A stretch of DNA of 7,478 nucleotides from CAZGLR01 sp964526635 (lineage in GTDB: Bacteria; Zixibacteria; MSB-5A5; GN15; JAAZOE01). The DNA is taken from positions 1 to 7,478 of the forward strand of contig CAZGLR010000142.1 of the NCBI GenBank assembly GCA_964526635.1. Direction: 5' to 3'. Shown in pieces: positions 1-5,683 of the stretch. The notes under the pieces were generated by a model, which was given only the letters and a program-made list of their open reading frames with translations, had not been told where the DNA came from and did no database searches. The first letter of the stretch is position 1. Every line of letters begins with the position of its first letter. The translations under genes and the position numbers were made by a program.

Positions 1-1556
1 GGGCGGGATTTCAACTCCGGATGGAATTGCACCGCCACAAACCAGGGATGATCCGGAACTTCGATTATTTCAATCAGCTTGCCATCGGGCGAGGCTCCGA
101 CCAACTTGAGGCCGGCATCGGTGAACATATCGCGGTATTCATTGTTGAATTCATACCGGTGCCGATGCCGTTCTGATATTTCGGTCAAGCCATAGGCCTC
201 GTGCGTCAGGCTGCCTTCTTCAACAATGGCCGGATACGCGCCCAGGCGCATCGTGCCGCCAAGCTGGGTGATATTCTCCTGGTCGGCCATAAGGTGTATT
301 ACCGGGTGCTTGAGATCGCGATAGAATTCATAAGAATGGGCATCTTCGAGTCCGCAGACATTCCGCGCGAATTCAATCGTGGCGCAGTGCATACCGAGGC
401 AGATACCAAGAAATGGTATCCGGTTTTCGCGGACAAAGCGGATCGATTCGATTTTTCCCTCAACACCACGTTCTCCAAAACCGCCGGGAATCAAAAGGCC
501 ATCGACATCGCTCATGAATTTGGCCGCACCACCGTGCTTGATATCTTCCGATGACACCCAGACCAGGTCGACACGGGACAAATTGGCGGCGCCGGCATGG
601 GCAAATGCCTCGATGATTGATTTGTATGCATCCTTGAGATACACATACTTGCCGCAAATTGCGATCTTGATGCGATTCGAGGGATTCTTGATTGTCGATA
701 CCAGATTTTCCCATTCGGATAAATCCGGTTCCGGAGTATCGAGAGCAAGATGTTTGACGACGAGTTCCGAGAAATTCTGGGCTTCCATCCGCAGCGGCAC
801 TTCATAGATAGTCGGCACGTCGATAGCCTCGATGACATTGGTCACCGGGACCGAGCAAAACAGCCCGATTTTTTTACGGATATCGGCATCGAGGGTTTTT
901 GACGTCCGGCAGATCAGCATATGGGGTTGTATACCAATTTCACGCAGCGCTTTCACCGAATGCTGCGTGGGTTTGGTCTTGAGTTCTCCGGCGGTTTCGA
1001 CATACGGCACCATCGTCAGGTGAATATACATGACATCATGATCACCGCCCTCGAGCCCCATCTGGCGGATAGCTTCCATAAACGGCAACGACTCGATGTC
1101 ACCGACTGTCCCGCCGATTTCGGCGATAATCACATCGACATGGCCGTTCATTTTGGCCAGACGGCGCACTTTCTTCTTAATCTCTTCGGTGACATGCGGG
1201 ATAACCTGGACAGTTGACCCGAGATAATCGCCGCGCCGTTCGCGGGCGATGACATCCTGATATACCTGCCCCGAGGTAACATTGTTATCGCTGGTCATCG
1301 ACTGGTTGATGAACCGCTCATAATGCCCCAGATCAAGATCGGTTTCGGAACCATCGTCGAGGACAAATACTTCACCATGCTGAAAGGGGTTCATCGTCCC
1401 CGGATCCACATTCAGATAGGGATCCAGCTTGAGGATGTTCACCGACAATCCGCGCATCTTGAGCAGCATGCCCAGTGAGGCCGACGTGATCCCCTTGCCC
1501 AAAGCCGAAACCACCCCGCCGGTGATAAAGACATATTTTGTTACCTTGTTACCCAC
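1..1556 (-). CDS. pyrG: CTP synthase (glutamine-hydrolysing), 3' end cut by window edge
   Basis: Makes CTP from UTP, ATP and glutamine in the cytoplasm, the last step of de novo pyrimidine nucleotide synthesis. 518 codons are visible. The N-terminal amidoligase domain (about residues 1-275) has the P-loop SALGKG (17-22), the block KLDPYLNVDPGTMNPFQHGE and the AEIGGTVGDIE motif (145-155). The C-terminal class I glutamine amidotransferase domain has PGGFGERG, nucleophile Cys386 in GICLGMHCA, and His512 and Glu514 in QFHPEL at the left edge, so the catalytic triad is complete. The E. coli enzyme is 545 aa, so roughly 25-35 residues lie outside the window. The start is GTG at 1556-1554, overlapping the kdsB stop by 8 bp (GTGGGTAA), with a G-rich stretch (GCGGGGTG) just upstream as a weak ribosome binding site. 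The overlap suggests translational coupling to kdsB, whose product uses CTP. Identity is certain; the exact start is very likely. Confidence 0.98.
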   Translation of the reverse strand, partial: MGNKVTKYVFITGGVVSALGKGITSASLGMLLKMRGLSVNILKLDPYLNVDPGTMNPFQHGEVFVLDDGSETDLDLGHYERFINQSMTSDNNVTSGQVYQDVIARERRGDYLGSTVQVIPHVTEEIKKKVRRLAKMNGHVDVIIAEIGGTVGDIESLPFMEAIRQMGLEGGDHDVMYIHLTMVPYVETAGELKTKPTQHSVKALREIGIQPHMLICRTSKTLDADIRKKIGLFCSVPVTNVIEAIDVPTIYEVPLRMEAQNFSELVVKHLALDTPEPDLSEWENLVSTIKNPSNRIKIAICGKYVYLKDAYKSIIEAFAHAGAANLSRVDLVWVSSEDIKHGGAAKFMSDVDGLLIPGGFGERGVEGKIESIRFVRENRIPFLGICLGMHCATIEFARNVCGLEDAHSYEFYRDLKHPVIHLMADQENITQLGGTMRLGAYPAIVEEGSLTHEAYGLTEISERHRHRYEFNNEYRDMFTDAGLKLVGASPDGKLIEIIEVPDHPWFVAVQFHPELKSR

Positions 1557-2322
1557 GGTACACCCCGCTTTGTTTTTTCCGTCCTTTTATATTACGTAAT
1601 GCATCTTTACTGTCAACTGATATGATTGCCGCCCGGGTCAGAAATATCGACATCGGAAGACCATGCTCCAACAGCCGTAGTTGTTCCAGCGACTCGGCTT
1701 TCTCGGCCGGTGTCGGCGGCAGAGAGGCATATTCAAACAACAGCTTCCGTCGAAAAAAGTAGATGCCGATATGTTCGAGATATGGATACCTATCAATCGC
1801 CTTTCCCGCACCCCCTCGAATACAGGGGATAGGATAACGGCTGAACCAGACCGCTCGATTGTCCATACCGCGTATGACCTTGACGACATTATCGTTTGCA
1901 AGCGTCTTCTTCCAGCTGTTGCCGTCGATTTTCCGCCCCAGGGTGGCGCAGCCGATTGTCGAATCGGTCTCCATCTCCTGTAGTACCCGATCAAGCACCG
2001 AACCGGTCAGGCCGTAGTTATCCGCCTGGATGTTGATGATAACATCGGCATCGTAGGTAGTCATCGCTTCAGCAACCCGCTCAGTGCCGTTGCGCGGTCG
2101 CGTCGAGGTCATAATGACCGGCGCCCCGAAATCAGTCGCGGCTCGTCCGATTTCATCGGAATCGGTCGCAATAAACACCCGCGAGATCATTTTGGCCGAT
2201 TTCGCACCGCGCCATATGTGATGCAGCAATGAGCGGCCGTCGGACGGCATTGCCTGCAGCACCTTGCGCGGGAACCGTGAACTATGAAGCCGGGCGGGTA
2301 TGACAGCGACGATTTTGGTCAT
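1549..2322 (-). CDS. kdsB: 3-deoxy-manno-octulosonate cytidylyltransferase (CMP-Kdo synthetase)
   Basis: Cytoplasmic enzyme that activates Kdo with CTP to CMP-Kdo for the inner core of lipopolysaccharide. 257 aa, close to the family norm (E. coli 248). Visible motifs: the nucleotide-binding N-terminus IPARLHSSRFPRKVL (8-22), VFIATDSDEI (49-58), NGTERVAEA (78-86), WFSRYPIP (159-166), HIGIYFFRR (184-192), ESLEQLRLLEHG (210-221) and the late VDSKDAL (236-242). Asp101 and Asp237 align with the two Mg-binding Asp of the E. coli enzyme (Asp100 in QGDEP and the Asp of GVDTPEDL). The usual QGDEP reads QADNYG (99-104) here, an unusual change next to the first metal ligand, so the sugar acceptor could be a Kdo variant such as 8-amino-Kdo or another ulosonate; this is inference. 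The start ATG overlaps the gatC stop as ATGA, with no strong Shine-Dalgarno sequence, pointing to coupled translation. Middle gene of gatC-kdsB-pyrG. Confidence 0.9.
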   Translation of the reverse strand: MTKIVAVIPARLHSSRFPRKVLQAMPSDGRSLLHHIWRGAKSAKMISRVFIATDSDEIGRAATDFGAPVIMTSTRPRNGTERVAEAMTTYDADVIINIQADNYGLTGSVLDRVLQEMETDSTIGCATLGRKIDGNSWKKTLANDNVVKVIRGMDNRAVWFSRYPIPCIRGGAGKAIDRYPYLEHIGIYFFRRKLLFEYASLPPTPAEKAESLEQLRLLEHGLPMSIFLTRAAIISVDSKDALRNIKGRKKQSGVYRG

Positions 2323-2609
2323 TTCTTGACCACTCTGGGTACTTTGAAATAATCCCCGTCTGTTTCCGGTGCGTTGTGCAAAGCGGCCGCAACCGGCAGC
2401 GATAGTCCCACTGCATCCGCTCGCAAATCCATGCGGCCTGTGGCCGGGCGGGGAAATTCTGCCACACCGCCCGTATCCGCCTCAGCCAGTTGATCGAAAA
2501 ATTCCACGATTTGAGTCAATTCGGCAGCGATACTTCCGAGTGAGTCGGGATCGATTTCAAGACGGGCAAGCGCTGCTATGCGACGAACGTCGTGTGCGTG
2601 TATTGGCAT
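2319..2609 (-). CDS. gatC: Asp-tRNA(Asn)/Glu-tRNA(Gln) amidotransferase subunit C
   Basis: Small subunit of the GatCAB complex, which converts mischarged Asp-tRNA(Asn) and/or Glu-tRNA(Gln) to the amidated forms; GatC wraps around and stabilises GatA and GatB. The chosen start gives 96 aa, typical for the family. Family features: the N-terminal helix HDVRRIAALARLEID, the ELTQIVEFFDQLAEADTGGV helix region, the LRADAV motif (LREDxV in most homologues) and the C-terminal APETDGDYFKVPRVV. An in-frame extension to TTG at 2633 or GTG at 2630 is possible but would add eight non-conserved residues and overlap the predicted promoter. ATG at 2609 gives MPIHAHDV, the usual GatC N-terminus. There is no Shine-Dalgarno sequence upstream. 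First gene of the minus-strand operon. gatA and gatB are not in the window, so the complex is encoded in separate places. Confidence 0.93.
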   Translation of the reverse strand: MPIHAHDVRRIAALARLEIDPDSLGSIAAELTQIVEFFDQLAEADTGGVAEFPRPATGRMDLRADAVGLSLPVAAALHNAPETDGDYFKVPRVVKK

Positions 2610-2614
2610 AAGTG

Positions 2615-2643
2615 AGGTTATGAAAAACACCAAATGGAGTCAA
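2615..2643 (-). promoter_or_regulatory. Sigma70-type promoter of gatC-kdsB-pyrG, probably leaderless
   Basis: On the minus strand TTGACT (2643-2638) is followed by a 17-bp spacer and TAACCT (2620-2615), which keeps the three most conserved -10 positions (T, A and final T). Only 5 nt separate the hexamer from the gatC ATG at 2609, so transcription would begin at or within a base or two of the start codon. The sequence before ATG (CCTCACTT) has no Shine-Dalgarno match. The ruvX promoter has the same arrangement. An alternative -10, CATAAC with a 15-bp spacer, would give a slightly longer leader. Confidence 0.55.
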
Positions 2644-2887
2644 GAAAAAAGCGGAATCGAAGATTCTCTTCAGTGATATTCATGGATTAGCTGGTCAAAA
2701 TTTTCAAGATGAAACTCCTGCTGGAGCTGAGGTCTGTTTTGCTGTCGCCTTGTCGCCGGCCTCAATTGTTTTACCACAAAGTATTAACTAATAACATTTT
2801 ACATGCTTATTCGAGATCTGTTCGCATTCCGGAAGAGTTACGTATTCCAACCGTTAAATCGACAATCAGTATAGCATTACCGGTTAA
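2644..2887. other. Divergent intergenic region, no convincing gene
   Basis: AT-rich spacer between gatC (left) and the kinase gene (right). It holds the gatC promoter at its left border and a weak candidate promoter for the kinase operon. Small features seen: a direct repeat of TGTCGCC (2743-2749 and 2751-2757) and the palindrome TTCCGGAA (2827-2834), either of which could be a protein-binding site, though with no support beyond their presence. I checked every GG and GC dinucleotide here for a sigma54 GG-N10-GC pair on both strands and found none. A plus-strand open frame at 2709-2915 has no recognisable protein character. Confidence 0.6.
2766..2794 (+). promoter_or_regulatory. Candidate promoter of the kinase-regulator-GAF operon
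   Basis: TTGTTT (2766-2771), a 17-bp spacer and TAATAA (2789-2794) in the most AT-rich part of the divergent region. The -35 is fair and the -10 is a poor match. It would give a leader of roughly 90-120 nt depending on the kinase start. A second possibility is TACCTT (2908-2913), just before the internal ATG at 2918, with a weak TTAAGT upstream, which would resemble the leaderless layout of gatC and ruvX. I cannot choose between them. Confidence 0.25.
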
Positions 2888-3721
2888 GTGTCGAGCCGAA
2901 AAACCGATACCTTGAGTATGTTGCAGAATGAAACAGCGGTCTTATCCGGCGAGAATAGTGCCGGATCAGATAAAAAAATATCTGGCGGTGAAGTTGAGTT
3001 ATCACTGGTAGCCGGCGGTCAACAGCCGTTGTTTGATATCGCCCGCGGACTGACCCATAAGCTGCGCAATCCGTTGTCAGTAATAATGACAGCAGGCAGT
3101 CAGATGGTTGAGGACGATGACGAGCGGCTGAGCCCTGAGGATCGTTCAATGATTAACCTGATCCTTCAGGCGGCTGACCGGCTGGAGGCGATTCTCAGCA
3201 GATTCGCTATCTATGCCTGCCCCGAGGAACCATCCCCGATTGAGACATGTTTGAATGAGATTTGCCGGCAGGCAATAAGTGAGCAGCAGGCTGCCACGAG
3301 GGAGCGGCAGGTGACCATTACGCTCGACGATACGACCGAGAGTGCTCTGGTCAATTGCGATCCCTTGCAAGTACGGGCGATGCTCGGTTTTATTCTTGAA
3401 AATGCTGTCTTTTATTCTGCCGATGGTGCGACTGTCACAGTCTCTACTGGCAATACGGCCGATGGCTGCCGGGTAGCTATCAGTGATTCCGGGTGCGGAA
3501 TCGACTATCAGATTCTTCCGCATATCGGTTTGCCGTTTGTCAGTGCCCGATCCGGTACTGCCGGTATGGGACTGGCTATTGCAGCCGGTTTGGCTTTTCG
3601 TAATAATGCCCGTATCGCCGTGGCGACCGGCCAGTCCGGCGGCACCATGGTCACAGTCACATTCCTCTCCACAGTTCAATCCGAAGGAAAAGAAATCAAT
3701 GGCTCGAATTCTGATCGCTGA
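2888..3721 (+). CDS. Soluble sensor histidine kinase (HisKA/HATPase, NtrB-like) lacking a sensor domain
   Basis: Two-component kinase expected to phosphorylate the response regulator encoded immediately downstream. Up to 277 aa, with no transmembrane segment and no PAS, GAF or HAMP domain: only about 45 residues precede the dimerisation/phosphotransfer domain. H-box LTHKLRNPLSV (His57 phosphoacceptor), second helix about 83-110, N-box FILENA (Asn172), G1 box DSGCG (Asp200-Gly204), PF motif (216-217) and G2 box GMGLAIA (226-232). The residue after His57 is Lys, where most HisKA kinases have Glu or Asp; Asn61 at +4 is kept. The GTG at 2888 directly follows an in-frame stop and is therefore only the upper limit. 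ATG at 2918 (267 aa) is an equally good start, and neither has a clear Shine-Dalgarno sequence. The gene overlaps the regulator gene by 23 bp. The stimulus is unknown. Confidence 0.88.
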   Translation: MSSRKTDTLSMLQNETAVLSGENSAGSDKKISGGEVELSLVAGGQQPLFDIARGLTHKLRNPLSVIMTAGSQMVEDDDERLSPEDRSMINLILQAADRLEAILSRFAIYACPEEPSPIETCLNEICRQAISEQQAATRERQVTITLDDTTESALVNCDPLQVRAMLGFILENAVFYSADGATVTVSTGNTADGCRVAISDSGCGIDYQILPHIGLPFVSARSGTAGMGLAIAAGLAFRNNARIAVATGQSGGTMVTVTFLSTVQSEGKEINGSNSDR

Positions 3722-5087
3722 AGATGACATCGACCTCTGTACTGCTTTGGAACGCCTTTTTGACCGACATGGGTATACTGTCACCACCGCCAATGAAATT
3801 CAAACTGTCAATGCCTATTTGGAGACAGAAATTTATGATCTGGTGCTGACCGATCTACGACTGGGTCGCGCCTCCGGCCTTGATGTACTCAGAAAAAGCA
3901 AGAATCTGCACCCGGAAACCGAAGTGATAATAATGACTGCGTTCGGGACTGTGGCCAGTGCGGTTGAGGCGATCCAGAATGGCGCCTTTGATTTTATCAC
4001 CAAACCGTTCAAGAACGAAGAACTGCTTTTCAAGGTCAATAAGGCCCTGGAACAAATAGATTTGCGCAATGAGGTCCGTTTTCTGCGCCAGGAGATAGCC
4101 GGACGATTCGGCTTCGATAACATCATCGGCGCTTCAAAATCCATGGCTGATCTCAAGCAGATTATCAGTCGCATCGCCGGAACCGATATCACCGTTCTCA
4201 TTACCGGAGAATCGGGCACGGGCAAGGAATTATTTGCGAAAGTCACGCATCATCATTCCACGCGCCGCAATAAACCGTTTGTACCGATCAACTGTTCGGC
4301 CATACCCGAAGAGTTACTTGAATCAGAACTGTTCGGCCATGTCAAGGGCGCTTTCACATCGGCAGTCGTCAACAAGCGTGGACTTTTTGCCGACGCCGAT
4401 AAAGGCACGATTTTCCTCGATGAAATCGGGGAGTTGCCATTCCCGCTCCAGGCTAAATTACTACGGGTCCTGCAGGAACGCGAAATACGACCGGTCGGCG
4501 GTAATGCCACCCAATTGATCGATGTCAGGGTCATTGCCGCAACCAACGCCAATTTGTTTCAGCGGGTTCAGGCCGGGACATTCAGGGAAGACCTGTATTA
4601 CCGCCTGAATGTCATGCCTATCCACATCCCGCCGCTGCGCGACCGAAATGAAGATATCCCGGCCCTTACCAGTCATATTTTGCAAAAAATCTCATCCGAG
4701 TATGATCGTGGTGATATCACTGTCTCGGCCGATGCGCTGGAACTGCTATTGAACCATGACTGGCCCGGCAATGTCCGCGAACTGGAAAACACCCTGCGCC
4801 GGGCGACCGCATTGTGCGGCGGGACGATCATCAAATATGAAGACATTTTCTTTGTGTCGCCGCATACGGGACAATCGGCGGCCGAAACTAAAGCAATGAT
4901 CCGGGGACGCTCGCTGGAAGAGAATCAAAAACTGCAAATTCTCCGTTCACTGGAGGAGAATAGCTGGAATTATTCTCTGACCGCTTCGCAGCTCGGGATC
5001 GGGCGGACAACCCTCTGGCGCAAAGTCCGCAAATATGATCTGCGCCAGTATGAGCACGCCAGAAACAAAAGTGGGGTAACTGTATGA
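3699..5087 (+). CDS. NtrC-family sigma54-dependent response regulator
   Basis: 462-aa transcription activator. The receiver domain (1-120) has the acidic pair Asp9/Asp10, phosphoacceptor Asp52 in LTDLRLG, Thr80 and Lys102 in TKPF. The AAA+ domain (about 140-370) has Walker A GESGTGKE (170-177), the sigma54-contact loop, Walker B IFLDEIGELP (238-247), FREDLYYRLNV (295-305) with putative arginine fingers, and WPGNVREL (355-362). A Fis-type helix-turn-helix follows (about 410-448; LTASQLGIGRTTLWRKVRKY). The sigma54 loop reads GAFTSA (217-222) rather than GAFTGA. The start is ATG at 3699, preceded by AAGGA at 3684-3688, 10 nt upstream. The frame stays open back to 3483, but that stretch lies inside the kinase gene and would precede the normal MARILIAEDD receiver start, so it is not coding in this frame. 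It should bind enhancer sites and remodel RNA polymerase-sigma54. Target genes are not visible here. Confidence 0.96.
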   Translation: MARILIAEDDIDLCTALERLFDRHGYTVTTANEIQTVNAYLETEIYDLVLTDLRLGRASGLDVLRKSKNLHPETEVIIMTAFGTVASAVEAIQNGAFDFITKPFKNEELLFKVNKALEQIDLRNEVRFLRQEIAGRFGFDNIIGASKSMADLKQIISRIAGTDITVLITGESGTGKELFAKVTHHHSTRRNKPFVPINCSAIPEELLESELFGHVKGAFTSAVVNKRGLFADADKGTIFLDEIGELPFPLQAKLLRVLQEREIRPVGGNATQLIDVRVIAATNANLFQRVQAGTFREDLYYRLNVMPIHIPPLRDRNEDIPALTSHILQKISSEYDRGDITVSADALELLLNHDWPGNVRELENTLRRATALCGGTIIKYEDIFFVSPHTGQSAAETKAMIRGRSLEENQKLQILRSLEENSWNYSLTASQLGIGRTTLWRKVRKYDLRQYEHARNKSGVTV

Positions 5088-5641
5088 TTCACGACCGATT
5101 CAGCGATTTCGAGGGAATCGATGATTTCCTGGCAGGATCCGCAACACCGGATCTGCGACCGGTCAATGCATCTTTGGTCAATGATCCGGAAGTCGGCGAC
5201 CATTTCCGCCGAACTGTATCAAAACTGGGCCGCTTGTTTCCCATCGATGTGGCCTCGTTGATCTTTTGGGATGAAGAAAACAAACTGCTGCGGGCCGTGT
5301 ATCGCTATGAAAACGGCAGCCTGGCCAAAGGCCTGGTTTTGGCTTTTCCCCCCGACAATTCACTGTTGTTCCAGACCCTACAGCAGGGTTTCCCGGTAGC
5401 TGATAACTACCCTGATTTGTTGACCACGCATGTTATCGAGAAAAAACTGCTGGTCAGCCCGATTACCAAATCGGTTTTGATCATTCCGCTTCGTGATGCC
5501 GGCCGGAAAATCGGTTTGATGACTCTGTCGTCACAGCAGGAGACTGCTTTCGGGATGTATCTTGATGGCATCGGCCAGGGAATTATCGACGCCTTTATCG
5601 GAAACCTGGTTGCTCTGGTCTGCTGTGATATTGAAGTATAG
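5084..5641 (+). CDS. Stand-alone GAF-domain protein, possible sensor subunit of the two-component system
   Basis: 185 aa, soluble, no signal peptide or membrane helix. A single GAF-like domain fills residues about 38-178. It begins with a helix (DPEVGDHFRRTVSKLGRLF), then strands PIDVASLIFWDEENKLLRAVYRYENG, the typical SLLFQTLQQGFPVADNYP stretch (93-110), and SVLIIPLRDAGRKIGLMTLSS (130-150), which matches the conserved hydrophobic-Pro-Leu ... Ile-Gly strand pair of GAF folds. The ATG overlaps the regulator stop as ATGA, with GTGGGG upstream as a ribosome binding site, so it is co-translated with the regulator. The kinase next door has no sensor domain, so this protein may supply the ligand-sensing function in trans; that is inference. 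Cys179 and Cys180 near the end are the only notable redox-capable residues. The domain assignment is by pattern and the ligand is unknown. Confidence 0.72.
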   Translation: MIHDRFSDFEGIDDFLAGSATPDLRPVNASLVNDPEVGDHFRRTVSKLGRLFPIDVASLIFWDEENKLLRAVYRYENGSLAKGLVLAFPPDNSLLFQTLQQGFPVADNYPDLLTTHVIEKKLLVSPITKSVLIIPLRDAGRKIGLMTLSSQQETAFGMYLDGIGQGIIDAFIGNLVALVCCDIEV

Positions 5642-5660
5642 AACACACTGACACAGACAT

Positions 5661-5681
5661 CTGCCGAACCGGCATCGGCAG
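5661..5681. terminator. Hairpin between convergent operons, possible bidirectional terminator
   Basis: Inverted repeat CTGCCGA (5661-5667) and TCGGCAG (5675-5681) with the 7-nt loop ACCGGCA, lying in the 42-bp gap between the GAF gene stop (5641) and the mltG stop (5684). The 7-bp stem is GC-rich, but neither strand has a proper T-tract after it, so it is not a classical intrinsic terminator. Its position just past both stop codons favours a transcript-end or RNA-stabilising role. Confidence 0.45.
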
Positions 5682-5683
5682 TG

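Noticed and set aside
379..1217. Several open frames on both strands across 201-1217
   Set aside because: All are shadows of the continuous pyrG frame, whose translation matches CTP synthase without a break.
2624..2791. Open plus-strand frame without a start codon, containing a somewhat protein-like stretch (DETPAGAEVCFAVALSP)
   Set aside because: It has no ATG or GTG start, overlaps the gatC promoter on the other strand, and matches no family I know. A gene remnant cannot be excluded, but nothing positive supports it.
2634..2887. A sigma54 promoter or autoregulated enhancer for the NtrC-type regulator
   Set aside because: I checked all GG and GC dinucleotides on both strands for GG-N10-GC spacing and found none, so the regulator's target promoter is not in this region.
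2709..2915. 68-aa plus-strand open frame upstream of the kinase
   Set aside because: Composition is not protein-like, no ribosome binding site, no family resemblance, and it overlaps the kinase start in another frame.
3483..3698. 72-residue N-terminal extension of the response regulator
   Set aside because: It lies inside the kinase catalytic domain in another frame; the receiver domain begins normally at the ATG at 3699 with a good ribosome binding site.
3146..3793. 215-aa minus-strand open frame opposite the kinase
   Set aside because: Antisense to a gene with all kinase motifs; its translation has no domain features and is rich in chance residues such as Cys, Ser and Arg.
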